From: Paenibacillus sp. VTT E-133291
GTDB taxonomy: Bacteria; Bacillota; Bacilli; Paenibacillales; Paenibacillaceae
Length of the DNA stretch: 64,000 nt
Direction: 5' to 3'
NCBI RefSeq assembly: GCF_002264395.1
Contig: NZ_NFVA01000023.1
Span: 1-64,000, forward strand
Of the stretch, positions 1 through 9,768 are shown one piece after another; the stretch's first letter is position 1, and each line of letters begins with the position of its first letter. Made by a program: the position numbers and the translations under genes. The notes under the pieces were generated by a model. That model was not told the DNA's origin, ran no database searches, and was given only the letters and a program-made list of their open reading frames with translations.

Positions 1-351
1 GTCGTGGCGCACCTGCAATTCGGCTATCCTTTTAGGCCATGCGGGGAACGTACCGGATTGGATTGTATTCAATTTTCAAAGATCCATTTTAGGGGAACGA
101 ACAAGTCCCTCTACTATTCATTTCATTTTCGAGGTAAAATCGGACCCTGAAATGATAATCTTCTAAAATTATTCAAGTCAAAGGGAGAAAAGGAGAAGGG
201 AAAGGGGAAAGAAGCGCATTGAATCGCTCATATTATGGTTGTAGCTTTGAAATATAGTTTGTGACAGTTCAACAAACGGGCCAGATTGTTGAAAAAACTT
301 TTTTCTCAGAAGAGCCATTATGTGCAACAAATTTTATTTACTGTATGATTG
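1..351. other. unassigned left edge
   Basis: No convincing coding region is visible in this stretch up to the left terminal repeat of the IS1182-type element. It is AT-rich with a purine-rich run around 180-215. No complete gene, RNA or clear terminator could be supported. Confidence 0.4.
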
Positions 352-1901
352 AATCAATTTCATAATTCTAAAGCCTTGATATGATTGGATATTCTAGGCA
401 TAGAAAAAGGAGTACCTCCCCAAATCTCGAATAGGTAAAGTGACCAAACCATACCAAAAGAGACGAGGTGAACTCCCTGTGCCATATATTGGACACGAGA
501 GCTTGTTTACCCTGCAAGAACTTTATGAAATGGAACAAAAAGATCGTTTTCGAGCAATCTTCTCCACCGTCGATATCACTCCTGTTTTGCGTTTGGTTAG
601 AAAGAAATCCCGTTTTGGCGCTCCAATTGAAGTCAACTATAGGGCGATGGTGTATTCATTGATCGTTAGGATCGTTGAACGCATCCCAACCATCAAGGAT
701 TTAATCAAGCGGCTTCAACATGACATCTTGTTTCGGCTTGATTGCGGGTTTATGCTCTCTGAAGCGATTCCCTCGGAAGCTACGTTTTCTCGGTTGGTTC
801 GCAAGATAAGCCAAAGCAATGCAATGGAAGAAATCCAGGAACAACTTCTACAGCAAGCGATGGCGGAAGGATTCATAACCGACGATACGGTTGCGATTGA
901 CGCGACCCATATCGAAGCCCGGGATCAGGCGCCTGCAAAGCAAGAAAAGGAAAAAACTGAGCCGAAAAAGCGCGGCCGCAAATCGAAAGCCGAACGTGAA
1001 GCTTGGCTGAAACGAAAGCAAGAAGAAGAGGAACAAAAGCCAATCTTCGAGAAAGAGATTGCCGCGCAACTCAGCGAGCCATTCAAAGTTTTGCAAGATC
1101 AGATGCCCCTTGACCCGCAGTGGGGGGTCAAGAAAAACAGCGACGGAAAAAACGTCTTTTGGTACGGCTATAAAGGCCACCTTGCAGTAGGGACGCAGAG
1201 CCAATATATTCTTGGAGCGATGCTCTCTTCCGGTAATCTCAATGATGGCAAAGTCGCGATTCCACTATTAAAGGGCCTCGCTCATCGGTATCCCAATTAT
1301 ACATTTAGCTATGCGACGATGGACGCTGGGTATGATTACGAGCCGATATACAAACAAATTCGGAAAGCAAAAGCACACGCTATTATTGCTTACAACCGTC
1401 GACGTGAACCGGAACTGGAAGGGTTCGACGAACACTTTGCTCCAACTTGCGTAAGAGAGCATTCTTATCGTTACGACAGCTACGATCCGAAGTATGAGAC
1501 GCTCAAATACGTTCGGCCGAAAGAATGCGAGAGTTGCCCATTACAGCATGATTCGCTTTGTCAGAAGGTCTACAAGATGAAAATCGCAACCGATCTTAGA
1601 AAGTATACAGCCCCGGCACGCGGCTCGAAGCTTTGGAAAGATATCGCGAAAAAACGGTCTGCAGTCGAAAGGGTTAATGCTTATCTAAAGGAATTCTTCC
1701 AGTTGAACAATGTGAGACATCGTACGGGTCATAAAGCGAAAGTTCACTTTAACTTGGTTGCGTTGGTTTACAATTGTACCAAACTGGTATGTGATCGTCT
1801 GAGCCTTCAATTGCAAGAACAAGCAGCATAAATTTCAAAAAACGTAACCACCTAAATTCGGCTAGTATGCGATTGTGTAACTATGCATTATGAAATTGAT
1901 T
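352..1901 (+). mobile_element. IS1182-family insertion sequence
   Basis: The element is bounded by a perfect 15-bp inverted repeat: AATCAATTTCATAAT at 352-366 and its reverse complement at 1887-1901. It encloses a single intact transposase gene. The implied length of about 1.55 kb fits the IS1182 family. Outside the repeats GATTG lies just left (347-351) and again one base right of the right end (1903-1907), so a short target duplication is possible but not clean. The true tips could lie a few bases further out. Confidence 0.75.
440..1831 (+). CDS. IS1182-family transposase
   Basis: This 463-residue protein has the layout of IS1182 DDE transposases. An N-terminal DUF772-like helical domain covers roughly residues 40-140. 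A catalytic core follows with Asp in 'AIDATHIEA' and in 'YATMDAGYDYE', and Glu in 'RSAVERVNAYLKEFF'. A lysine/glutamate-rich charged insert sits between the first two catalytic residues, and a Cys-rich stretch ('ECESCPLQHDSLC') precedes the last one. Translation starts at GTG 440. The frame is unbroken and lies within a pair of 15-bp inverted repeats, so the element may still be active. Confidence 0.92.
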   Translation: MTKPYQKRRGELPVPYIGHESLFTLQELYEMEQKDRFRAIFSTVDITPVLRLVRKKSRFGAPIEVNYRAMVYSLIVRIVERIPTIKDLIKRLQHDILFRLDCGFMLSEAIPSEATFSRLVRKISQSNAMEEIQEQLLQQAMAEGFITDDTVAIDATHIEARDQAPAKQEKEKTEPKKRGRKSKAEREAWLKRKQEEEEQKPIFEKEIAAQLSEPFKVLQDQMPLDPQWGVKKNSDGKNVFWYGYKGHLAVGTQSQYILGAMLSSGNLNDGKVAIPLLKGLAHRYPNYTFSYATMDAGYDYEPIYKQIRKAKAHAIIAYNRRREPELEGFDEHFAPTCVREHSYRYDSYDPKYETLKYVRPKECESCPLQHDSLCQKVYKMKIATDLRKYTAPARGSKLWKDIAKKRSAVERVNAYLKEFFQLNNVRHRTGHKAKVHFNLVALVYNCTKLVCDRLSLQLQEQAA

Positions 1902-2042
1902 AGATTGACTTTTTATTTTTCAAAGAGGATGATTAACGTTCTATAGGAATTCTAACGAGCAGCATAATTTAAGATCATGCGCGGTGAAAAATAAAGTAAT
2001 GGCGAATTTATCGTGAGAAGTCTCTTGTTGTGTAAGTCTTAT

Positions 2043-3122
2043 TTACTTGATAGCATTGGTCAAAGGCTGAATATTGAGCTCATAATCTACGGTAATCCGC
2101 ATTTGTTCCCAATGGCGTAACCAATCTTCTTCATTGATAAGTTTTGAAAACGGAGTAAGGGTAAGAGTACCGATTTGTAGCGGATCCACTTTCCATTTTT
2201 GTAGGGTTTTAAGTAAATTCGTTGTCTGGTGTTCCAAAAATGATTCGATGTCATCATTTAGAACCAATAATTGATTTCGATCAAGTATATTTTTATTTCC
2301 TTGATATTCTTCAATTCTGCCCTTTAGTTTGACTTTAATTGTTATAGCAGTATGGTCCCGATTCAAATCGATGCGAATCTTGGATCGGACTTTACCAAGA
2401 GTAACCGATAATGACGGAATGGGCAGCACTTCCAGATAATGATTGTTACCAATAAGTTGAAATATTTGATCATTCATGTTCTGGATGGAGGCGATGAACT
2501 TATCGTCATGGAATAAAGCGGTTCCGTCATATGAGAAGTTTTCGCGATTTACTTTGAATACGGGTAGGATGGGATCAGAATAGGGTGAGTACAACATTTT
2601 CTTAAATTGATGAAGATTAACAATCGTTATTTGGCCTTGGTTTTCATAATGTTTAAACATGCGGTATAGAAAATAATCTATATCTTGTTGCTTAATAAGT
2701 TGATTTTTGATGTAATCGTCAACAGGGCCTTCCACTATTACGAGAAACAGACGTTGAGAGATATCAGGATCTATTAATACTGTGTTAATGAGTGATCGGA
2801 TCCCTTTCTTAGCCAGCTTTTCATCGATTAACAACATGCGAAGCTGCCCCGATTTCAATTCACGGTAATAGGATAAATTAAATTTTTTTATGGTCTGCTT
2901 TAGTAAACTTACTTCTTGTATAAGCAGGCGCTTTTGTTCTTTAACAAGCGGAGGTGCCAGGGTACTAATTTTCAATTTTCCTTCTCCAGCTTCTTTTATA
3001 GACCAGAATATTACGGGTGCGAGCTCTTCGATCGTATTGTTTTCGATGAATGGGGAGCATCCGGAGAGCCATATGATGCTGCTTAATGTACCAACTAAAA
3101 AAAACTTGCTTAATCGCTTCAT
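2043..3122 (-). CDS. Ger(x)C family spore germination lipoprotein
   Basis: This is the C subunit of a GerA-type germinant receptor, a lipoprotein on the outer face of the spore inner membrane. The 359-residue protein begins with a lipoprotein signal peptide whose lipobox reads 'LSGC', and has the length and charged mixed alpha/beta body of the GerAC/GerKC family. It is the last gene of a three-gene minus-strand operon, 2 bp after the B subunit gene, in the usual A-B-C order. The germinant cannot be read from sequence, so no paralogue letter is assigned. Confidence 0.92.
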   Translation of the reverse strand: MKRLSKFFLVGTLSSIIWLSGCSPFIENNTIEELAPVIFWSIKEAGEGKLKISTLAPPLVKEQKRLLIQEVSLLKQTIKKFNLSYYRELKSGQLRMLLIDEKLAKKGIRSLINTVLIDPDISQRLFLVIVEGPVDDYIKNQLIKQQDIDYFLYRMFKHYENQGQITIVNLHQFKKMLYSPYSDPILPVFKVNRENFSYDGTALFHDDKFIASIQNMNDQIFQLIGNNHYLEVLPIPSLSVTLGKVRSKIRIDLNRDHTAITIKVKLKGRIEEYQGNKNILDRNQLLVLNDDIESFLEHQTTNLLKTLQKWKVDPLQIGTLTLTPFSKLINEEDWLRHWEQMRITVDYELNIQPLTNAIK

Positions 3123-3124
3123 AC

Positions 3125-4240
3125 CTAGAATTTCTCCTTTAATTTGGTTATCGCGAGAAGAAAGGCCGGAACGAACAAGTACGTGACCGCTCTTGACCAG
3201 ATCTCAAGGTTCAGCCATAGAGTCTGCTCTTCCCCTGATTTCCAGAACCATTCATTTGCAATGACGGAACTTACCAAAATCACAATCCAACATGTCGTAA
3301 AGCCGAATCGAGTTGTCTGTTTATCCCGTGCTCCCAAGACAATTCGGACAGCTCCATAAAAATATAAAATGAAAATGGAGATCACAAAAACAAGGATAAA
3401 CAAATGTATGGAGATCATAATCATATCAAATCGTTCCAAAAGTGGAAATTGCAGGTAACCGATCATATCAACCAGCGGAAATCTGGTTTTACTTAAGTAA
3501 GTGGAACCAAAAAACAACAACGCAGCGACGAACAAGAGCACATATTCTACCACCGAGATCGCATTCGCAATCGTCATATACTTGAGCATATTTTGTTGAG
3601 GTTTGAGCCAAGGAGCCAAAAATACCAAAAATTCGGGACCAGAAAGAGCTGACCAAACGAACAACAATTCCTTCCAAGGGTTGAACGACCCTTCGGTTGG
3701 AATCAAGGGATATAAATTATGCAGAGATGCGGTCTCTGGTAAGAAAAAAGGAAAAAAGACGATCAGCATCCAAATGGAACTTAAAAATACGATGACAACA
3801 AGAGAAACTGTTTTTTCTACTCCTTGGGCAGCTACGTAATAACAGATTAAAAAAATAAAAAGAATAAACCAACTGGAGTTCATCGAAGGAAGTATATATT
3901 GATGTACTACATTTCCAATTCCAAGTGTTAGGACAGTTATTTTGATTAGTATGATAAACAAGCCTAGAAAAGCCAAGAAACGAAGCATTCGTTTCCCAAA
4001 AAGTTGCACAAACCCTTGATAACCTCTTGACGCAGTATTGGAAGAAAACCATTTCGACAACAACAATAAATTGAGTTGCGATAAGATGCCTAAGGCCAAG
4101 ATGCCCAAGATCATATAGGGATGTACTAAAAAGCTGGGCATGATTAATAAAAAGTAGAGTACTTGCACTCGATTTACTATAAAAACTACATAAACACCGC
4201 CAAACGTAGTGTTCTTATCATATAAAGCAAACGACGCCAC
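3125..4240 (-). CDS. GerAB/ArcD/ProY family germination permease
   Basis: This is the B subunit of a GerA-type receptor, an integral membrane protein of the APC superfamily thought to bind the germinant. The 371-residue sequence is almost wholly hydrophobic, with about ten predicted membrane segments, and is close to the usual family length. It lies 4 bp after the A-subunit gene and 2 bp before the C-subunit gene, consistent with one transcript. The first ~25 residues before the first clear membrane segment are weakly family-like, so the start could be slightly further in. Confidence 0.92.
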   Translation of the reverse strand: MASFALYDKNTTFGGVYVVFIVNRVQVLYFLLIMPSFLVHPYMILGILALGILSQLNLLLLSKWFSSNTASRGYQGFVQLFGKRMLRFLAFLGLFIILIKITVLTLGIGNVVHQYILPSMNSSWFILFIFLICYYVAAQGVEKTVSLVVIVFLSSIWMLIVFFPFFLPETASLHNLYPLIPTEGSFNPWKELLFVWSALSGPEFLVFLAPWLKPQQNMLKYMTIANAISVVEYVLLFVAALLFFGSTYLSKTRFPLVDMIGYLQFPLLERFDMIMISIHLFILVFVISIFILYFYGAVRIVLGARDKQTTRFGFTTCWIVILVSSVIANEWFWKSGEEQTLWLNLEIWSRAVTYLFVPAFLLAITKLKEKF

Positions 4241-4244
4241 CCGA

Positions 4245-5732
4245 TCATCTCCCTTTTTTGTATCGAAATTTTTGTAGGGGACGTAAATATTCAGGACGAG
4301 TTTTCGTACTAGTCAGGGGTCCGCGTATGAAGAGATCAAGCCAGTCTCTCCAGTAGAATGGAGCTACAGGTGCAAGGTAAGGTTGTTGGAGTGAAGTAAG
4401 CTTATTTAGATGGGCGAGAATTATAATAACCCCGAGTATAATTCCTACTACCCCAAGAAGAGATGCAAGCACAAGAAAAAGAAATTGAATGAGCACGTTT
4501 GATTTGGTCATTAAATAATTCGGTACCAAAAAGAAGGCGATGGCGGAAACACCCACCAAAACAATTAATATTTTGCTGGCAAAGCCCGCTTCTACGGCAG
4601 CTTGTCCAATCACAATCCCGCCGATGACTCCTAAGGTTTGACTTGTTTTTGTGGGCATTCGCAAACTGGCTTCCTTTATGATTTCCATGATGATCAGCAT
4701 CAATAAGGCTTCCCAGAAAGGAGTAAAGGGCAGTTTGCTTCTAGATTCCAATAGAACATAAAGCAGTTGCAAGGGAATCATCTGGTAATGGTGAACGGTT
4801 AGTGCTACATAAAGAGGGATCAATAATAAGGATATAATAAAGCTGCCATATCGAATTAAACGAAGAAAACTAGCAATCGGCCAGCGGAGAAAGTAATCCT
4901 CAGGGGATTGAAAAAGGTGGAAAAACGTAATGGGTGCAATTAAGGCAAAGGGAGTATTGTTCACTAACATTGTAATTTTACCTTCCCCCAAAGCATTAGC
5001 GCAGGCATCCGGGCGGTCCGTTTGTAGAAACTGTGGAAATACGCTATGCTGGTGATCTTCCATAAAAGCTGCCACTTGTGAGGAATCCAAAAACTGATCA
5101 AAATCAATTGCTGCTAATTTGCTTCTGGCAGTAGAAATAAATTCAGGATTGGTTAATCCTTCAATGTACATAATCACCACCGTTGTTTGACTTAAATAAC
5201 CCACACTAAACTTTTCAGATTTGAGTTCAGTTAGCGGCAGTCGTCTGCGAAGCAGGGTGATATTCTGATCAATTTGTTCAGTAAAGCTGTCCTTGGAGCC
5301 ATAAATGACGGTTTCCGTTCCGGAAGGTTGAACACTTCGGCTCAATGGATTTTCAAGTTGAATGGCCCTCCATTGTTTATTCATAGGATTGTTTAAAAGA
5401 ACGGATCCATGCATCAATTGCTTTTGGGCTTCCTCTAATGTTGTGACATTAGAGATATGAGAGGCCGTAATGCATTCGGCTATTTTGTTAAAAAAACAGT
5501 GCTTTAACGGTTCAATAATCGATTCATTTAAACGCTCCTGATCAATTAACGTTTTTATATAAATGAGTTTAAAGGGTTCAGCTTCAGTGGTGTGGATTTC
5601 AACGATTACTGCATCATTCATGTTTTCCAAATTATATTTAAGAGCATCCAATGATATGGCAGTTTTTTGAGTGTGTTTGGAAGATTTACTTTGCTTAAGA
5701 AGATTTCCACTGTTTCCTTTTTTTTTAAACAT
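4245..5732 (-). CDS. GerA family spore germination protein (A subunit)
   Basis: This is the A subunit of a GerA-type germinant receptor. The first ~290 residues are soluble and match the GerA N-terminal region, including a Lys/Ser/Thr-rich extreme N-terminus. The rest contains several membrane segments, including the GerA stretch 'EIIKEASLRMPTK' (around residue 350). Length 495 residues is typical. It is the first gene of the operon, with a GGTGAGGGG ribosome-binding region just upstream of the ATG, and a sigma-G-type promoter about 50 bp upstream (5782-5811), which places expression in the forespore. Confidence 0.94.
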   Translation of the reverse strand: MFKKKGNSGNLLKQSKSSKHTQKTAISLDALKYNLENMNDAVIVEIHTTEAEPFKLIYIKTLIDQERLNESIIEPLKHCFFNKIAECITASHISNVTTLEEAQKQLMHGSVLLNNPMNKQWRAIQLENPLSRSVQPSGTETVIYGSKDSFTEQIDQNITLLRRRLPLTELKSEKFSVGYLSQTTVVIMYIEGLTNPEFISTARSKLAAIDFDQFLDSSQVAAFMEDHQHSVFPQFLQTDRPDACANALGEGKITMLVNNTPFALIAPITFFHLFQSPEDYFLRWPIASFLRLIRYGSFIISLLLIPLYVALTVHHYQMIPLQLLYVLLESRSKLPFTPFWEALLMLIIMEIIKEASLRMPTKTSQTLGVIGGIVIGQAAVEAGFASKILIVLVGVSAIAFFLVPNYLMTKSNVLIQFLFLVLASLLGVVGIILGVIIILAHLNKLTSLQQPYLAPVAPFYWRDWLDLFIRGPLTSTKTRPEYLRPLQKFRYKKGR

Positions 5733-5781
5733 AATGTCCCCTCACCTAGCGATGTTTAATATGTGTTGAAAAGTGTGCTGT

Positions 5782-5811
5782 TAGTATGCTTTGTTTTCTA
5801 CATTCCATTCA
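5782..5811 (-). promoter_or_regulatory. sigma-G-type promoter of the ger operon
   Basis: On the minus strand TGAATG (5811-5806) is followed after exactly 17 bp by CATACTA (5788-5782). This is nearly the textbook sigma-G consensus (TGAATA, 17-18 bp, CATACTA). It is correctly oriented and about 50 bp upstream of the gerA-type start codon, as expected for forespore-expressed germinant receptors. Confidence 0.85.
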
Positions 5812-6016
5812 AATATTTTATCAATAGCCATTTGAGGGGCTAAGGTAAACAAGTATCACAAATAGTGGTAAAGCGAAGGGGTGTGGATACAATAAGACAA
5901 TAAAAATGACAGCTTGATGAATATTTATTTTCAGCGGAGCCACTGTGATAATTTCGTGAGTTAACGTTCTGCTAACGTATACTTATCTTGAATAAAGTAT
6001 AAGTATTGATCTTCAG

Positions 6017-6032
6017 CAATCGGGCGCGATTG
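6017..6032. repeat. dispersed repeat copy 1 (CAATCGGGCGCGATTG)
   Basis: The core CAATCGGGCGCGAT recurs at 12352-12365. This copy is itself an inverted repeat (CAATCG-GGCG-CGATTG). Both copies lie beside decayed or doubtful genes, as expected of a small dispersed intergenic element. Confidence 0.5.
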
Positions 6033-6050
6033 TTGTATACGGAAGGTGCT

Positions 6051-6488
6051 TTAAGGGGGGGAGTGATTCATATTGCATTTAATTTCAGAAGGTAGAAACT
6101 TCAGTATTTGAGCCTTTGATGCCATACAACTGTGAGTCTCGATTTGATGTTGAAGAGGAGTTAACAACCTATTTCGGAAGGAAAGTCGGAGTAGTATCCC
6201 CGATATATTCCAACCTGTAATAGACACCGATCCAGTCGACATCAAGTAGCTATTCAGGGCCAACAGTATGTGATCACGCCCAAGCACAGGGAAACGACAT
6301 CTGATATCATAAAGACTTTTACTTGTTGACCTTTCTATCAACAAAAGATCAATCACATTAAAGATTTCTACGTCAGTCTTAATCGAACGTATTTCTTCAC
6401 CTGCGGTAGTTTCCTTGAACCTTCTCACATCGCAAGTGCAAGGACTTTCTCGTTTGTAACGGAGAATATCGAGCAATGGATTTATCAT
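6051..6488 (-). CDS. hypothetical protein (doubtful)
   Basis: An open frame of 145 codons with no recognised domain. It is Ser/Leu/Ile-rich, has no convincing ribosome-binding site, and overlaps the start of the plus-strand gene at 6476 head to head. The plus strand in the same interval holds a short fragment (ATG at 6119) ending 'YFGRKVGVVSPI', faintly like a nucleotidyltransferase edge. The interval may therefore be a decayed plus-strand gene rather than a real minus-strand one. Confidence 0.25.
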   Translation of the reverse strand: MINPLLDILRYKRESPCTCDVRRFKETTAGEEIRSIKTDVEIFNVIDLLLIERSTSKSLYDIRCRFPVLGRDHILLALNSYLMSTGSVSITGWNISGILLRLSFRNRLLTPLQHQIETHSCMASKAQILKFLPSEIKCNMNHSPP

Positions 6489-6847
6489 GGTGGGGCAGTT
6501 TCGACGGCGAATACTGGAACGACTTAATATTAGATATAGAGCGGGAGAACCAGTTAGAGAAAGATGAAGAAACGCTAGATAAGCTATTTTGTGATCGAGT
6601 GAACATCCCTATTAATGTCATTGGTATCATGAACGTTCGTAACAGAGATCGAATTGACGAACTGATTAAAACTGCAAATAAGATGTGTAAGCTCGAAAAT
6701 GCCTTGCTAGTATTCAAGACATACTCAACTGGTAAGAAGCAGATTGATGAAGTTCATGCTTACTTGATTAATAAGGATAAAATTGTTGAGTCGAAAAAAG
6801 CATTCGTATCCTCATTTACTTTTAATTGGGAGAACGGTCTACAATAA
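6476..6847 (+). CDS. hypothetical acidic protein
   Basis: This is a 123-residue protein rich in Asp, Glu, Lys and Asn with ordinary Firmicute composition. The N-terminus carries several Trp ('MDLSWWGSFDGEYW'). No known domain was recognised. The frame is open for another 19 codons upstream to a stop at 6416, so the annotated ATG may be internal to a longer decayed gene. It converges on the cardiolipin synthase gene with a 9-bp overlap of the 3' ends. Confidence 0.5.
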   Translation: MDLSWWGSFDGEYWNDLILDIERENQLEKDEETLDKLFCDRVNIPINVIGIMNVRNRDRIDELIKTANKMCKLENALLVFKTYSTGKKQIDEVHAYLINKDKIVESKKAFVSSFTFNWENGLQ

Positions 6848-8359
6848 TGGGGCAAGCAGGCGCGCTGCTTGATCGATTATACGCTGTGAACCGGAACGCT
6901 GCATCAATTCTTCCATGTGCAAAGGTACGGAATTAGTTAGATCATGCTCAAATTGTTCCGTGAGTTCCCGTGCCACATCAGCACTATACAAGATTTCACA
7001 TACCTCGTAATTTAGGCGATAACTTCTTATATCATAGTTTGCGGAACCCACCTCTGAAATCTCCTCATCGATAACCATCAGTTTCGCGTGCAGCATCCCT
7101 TTGTCGTACTTGTAGATATGGACTCCGGCTTCTAGCAGTTCTCCGTAGTAGGTACGGCTTGCAGGTCCTACGATTCTGGGAATTACGTGGCGCGGAACCA
7201 GTAATCTTACACGCACACCACGTGCCACGGCTGTCTTTATTGCCATGATGATATCTGCATCAGGTACAAAGTAAGGGTTGGTAATGTCAATGGTCTGGGT
7301 CGCTTGTGTCAGGCAAATGAAGTAAGCCTCACGGATAACTTGAGTAGGAATTCCAGGATTACCTTCGAACGTTTGCACGTACGCTTCCTGTAACGCCGTT
7401 GATGTGCTCGGTACGTTGTCAGCTCCGGCGCGATCTATTGTGCTAAGTTCAGCACCCCATTCTGCCGACCAATCGGAAATAGTAGTAGCCTTACCGGATG
7501 GAGAAATGTTCTGCGATTCATGCCTTGAACCCTGAATGGATTCTCGCATATCATTTGTTTTAGTGCTTATCTTTGTTTTTTCCGGCGAAGCGATTTTCCA
7601 ATGTTCATTAAAAACAACTTGCAAATCATTTGCAGCTTCACCTACAATTCGCATATGGGTATCGCGCCAGAACCCTATGTTCGGCTTCAATCCAGTATAC
7701 TCATCCCCGATATTAATCCCACCTGTAAAAGCTTCCTTTCCGTCGATCACAACAATCTTACAATGATCCCGGTAAGTCAAAGTGGACAGAATCCAAGGGA
7801 AGCGCAATGGAAATATCGTTCGACATTTAATTCCGGCATCGGTCATCCGATTGATCTGTGATCGCGGAAATTTTCGGCTCCCCCAACCGTCTCTCATAAA
7901 GCGAATCCGTACACCGACATCTGCCTGTTCAATCAGCAAGTCCGTAATGCGCCTTCCAATTTGGTCATCCTTGTATACGTAGTATTCAAGATCAATTGTC
8001 TCTTGGGCGTTACGCAAAGATTCAATGAGTTTTTCGTATGTTTCAATTCCGTTCGTAAGCATTTGGACATGTCCTACCCGTAGCCCCTGCACAGTCAAAT
8101 GCCGCAATGAGTGAGCAATAACCGAGGCAGAACGACTGAATGAATCAGGCAACGTATCTCCCTCATTTTGTGGAGAAGTTAGTCTTCTTCGAGGAATACG
8201 CACTGGATTCGAAGTCATGAGATACAATACGAAACCGATAATAGGTAAAATGAGCCCTATGGCTAACCAATTTAAAGCCTTTGCCGGCAGACGAACCTCA
8301 CGAACCGCTACAATTAACATAAAGACTGTATTCACTATGCACAGCCCAAGAATCCACAT
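6839..8359 (-). CDS. cls: cardiolipin synthase (phospholipase D family)
   Basis: This membrane enzyme condenses two phosphatidylglycerols into cardiolipin. Two hydrophobic segments lie at the N-terminus. Two HxK(x)4D phospholipase-D motifs follow: 'HCKIVVID' near residue 199 and 'HAKLMVID' near residue 424, each followed by the usual Gly-rich/Ser-Asn stretch ('SANYDIRSYRLN'). The frame is open from 8401, but a strong GGAGGGG site lies 9 nt before the ATG at 8359, so that start (506 aa) is chosen. The gene stands alone. Between the two motifs is a Ser/Thr/Lys-rich insert (about residues 260-320) longer than in most homologues. Confidence 0.93.
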   Translation of the reverse strand: MWILGLCIVNTVFMLIVAVREVRLPAKALNWLAIGLILPIIGFVLYLMTSNPVRIPRRRLTSPQNEGDTLPDSFSRSASVIAHSLRHLTVQGLRVGHVQMLTNGIETYEKLIESLRNAQETIDLEYYVYKDDQIGRRITDLLIEQADVGVRIRFMRDGWGSRKFPRSQINRMTDAGIKCRTIFPLRFPWILSTLTYRDHCKIVVIDGKEAFTGGINIGDEYTGLKPNIGFWRDTHMRIVGEAANDLQVVFNEHWKIASPEKTKISTKTNDMRESIQGSRHESQNISPSGKATTISDWSAEWGAELSTIDRAGADNVPSTSTALQEAYVQTFEGNPGIPTQVIREAYFICLTQATQTIDITNPYFVPDADIIMAIKTAVARGVRVRLLVPRHVIPRIVGPASRTYYGELLEAGVHIYKYDKGMLHAKLMVIDEEISEVGSANYDIRSYRLNYEVCEILYSADVARELTEQFEHDLTNSVPLHMEELMQRSGSQRIIDQAARLLAPLL

Positions 8360-8538
8360 AAAAATGAACCCCTCCTTTGTATTATCAGTTAAGATGTGCA
8401 TTCTGATACGTGCTTATTCGCTTCAAAATTCAAGTATTGATTCTTAATGAGAGGAACTCCCCCTAATGTATATCCTTTTATTCATTCTCCCATAATTAAT
8501 AAAAAGACTCGAAAAAGTACGATTGGGAGGGAAATATC

Positions 8539-9225
8539 TTGGAAGATATTCATATTGGTTTACTGACGATCAAAGTCGTTGTAGGTTTTTTTACCTTATT
8601 TTTTATCATTCTAGTAACAGGCAGGACATCCATCTTACAGTTAACCCCATTTCACTTAGTTTTTGTGTTAGTGCTAGGGGATTTATTAGGAAGTACCATT
8701 TATGAAAATCAGATGGGGATTTTTCATTTTTTATATGCTGTCGGATTGTGGACGCTTCTTATGATGGGTGTAGAGTTTCTAACCTTGAAAATGAAATCGA
8801 CACGTTCCCTATTGGTAGGCAATCCTGCGATTATCATTCGCGATGGGATCATTGACCGAAAGACAGCTCAAAAGAACAAATTGGATGTAAATCAAATATT
8901 GAGTATACTACGACAAAGAAATGTTTTTTCAGTACGTGAAGTCAAATACGGTATATTGGAACCTAATGGTCAAATAAGTACATTACTAAAGTCCAAGTAT
9001 CAAAAACCAGCCAAGCAAGATCTCAATCTGCCAGAAAGCCTAGTTGACCTCCCAATTAGCTTGATTATAGATGGCGAAGTCTTGTGGGATAATTTAAACG
9101 AACGTGGGTTTGACCAACAATGGTTAGAAAATGAATTAACTGCTAATGGGTTTAACGATAAAACCGAGATATTCTACGCCGATTGGCAAGACAGTGAAGG
9201 CATTCATATAATCCCTAAACTATAA
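8539..9225 (+). CDS. YetF-like DUF421 membrane protein
   Basis: The 228-residue protein has three N-terminal membrane segments (about residues 8-85) and a soluble C-terminal domain containing the DUF421 signature 'NPAIIIRDGIIDRKTAQKN' and 'EVKYGILEPNGQIS'. Homologues such as YetF, YrbG and YdfS of Bacillus occur in spore formers; their function is not well settled. Translation starts at TTG 8539 after a GGGAGGG site. It stands alone, oriented away from cls. Confidence 0.88.
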   Translation: MEDIHIGLLTIKVVVGFFTLFFIILVTGRTSILQLTPFHLVFVLVLGDLLGSTIYENQMGIFHFLYAVGLWTLLMMGVEFLTLKMKSTRSLLVGNPAIIIRDGIIDRKTAQKNKLDVNQILSILRQRNVFSVREVKYGILEPNGQISTLLKSKYQKPAKQDLNLPESLVDLPISLIIDGEVLWDNLNERGFDQQWLENELTANGFNDKTEIFYADWQDSEGIHIIPKL

Positions 9226-9258
9226 AACTTGATTGTCATTTTACTAATTGAATCATAT

Positions 9259-9768
9259 TTATCGAAAGCTGTGTGTCTTTGATTCTTTAAAATATCTCAA
9301 GATAAACTGAAAGAATTTTAAATGCAGAGTTGTAGCAAATAAGTAAAACGAAAATGAATAAAGCATTGTCCAGCCGTTAAACTTGAAGACATTAAGAATA
9401 ACGGCTAACCATTCAAAGCCAACGGATAGAAGGGACCACATCATTACATAAGCTGTAAAATATAATCCGGTTGGATTGAATTTGTCATATAAATATACGG
9501 ACAATAGAGCGTAAGGGGTGTACATAAAATACGTGATTACATCAAACAATTCATATTTCTTAAGATCATTGATATCATACAAATCCAAGGGCGGGGTTGC
9601 GATGGTATGATCCATCATAATAGCAACAGTAACGGTGAATAAGATAACCAACACAGATATTACATGAGGATATCTTTTGGGGACAAATAATAGCCATGAA
9701 TATCCCAATACACTATTGAGAATGATGAACCACTCGTTTTGATCAAATTTATCAGGTAAAGGCAACAT
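9259..9768 (-). CDS. CBO0543-like integral membrane protein
   Basis: A 169-residue protein with about five membrane segments and few polar loops. It resembles the CBO0543 family of small membrane proteins found in Bacillales and Clostridia, whose role is unknown. It directly follows the gene at 9769-10137 with no spacer, indicating one transcript, and the two proteins share the general architecture of aromatic-rich helices. Family assignment is by general resemblance only. Confidence 0.65.
   Translation of the reverse strand: MLPLPDKFDQNEWFIILNSVLGYSWLLFVPKRYPHVISVLVILFTVTVAIMMDHTIATPPLDLYDINDLKKYELFDVITYFMYTPYALLSVYLYDKFNPTGLYFTAYVMMWSLLSVGFEWLAVILNVFKFNGWTMLYSFSFYLFATTLHLKFFQFILRYFKESKTHSFR

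Noticed and set aside
60-90. Stretch resembling the conserved spacer near rRNA genes (complement of TTTGAAAATTGAATAC)
   Set aside because: No 16S, 23S or tRNA sequence is nearby, and the match is short and AT-rich.
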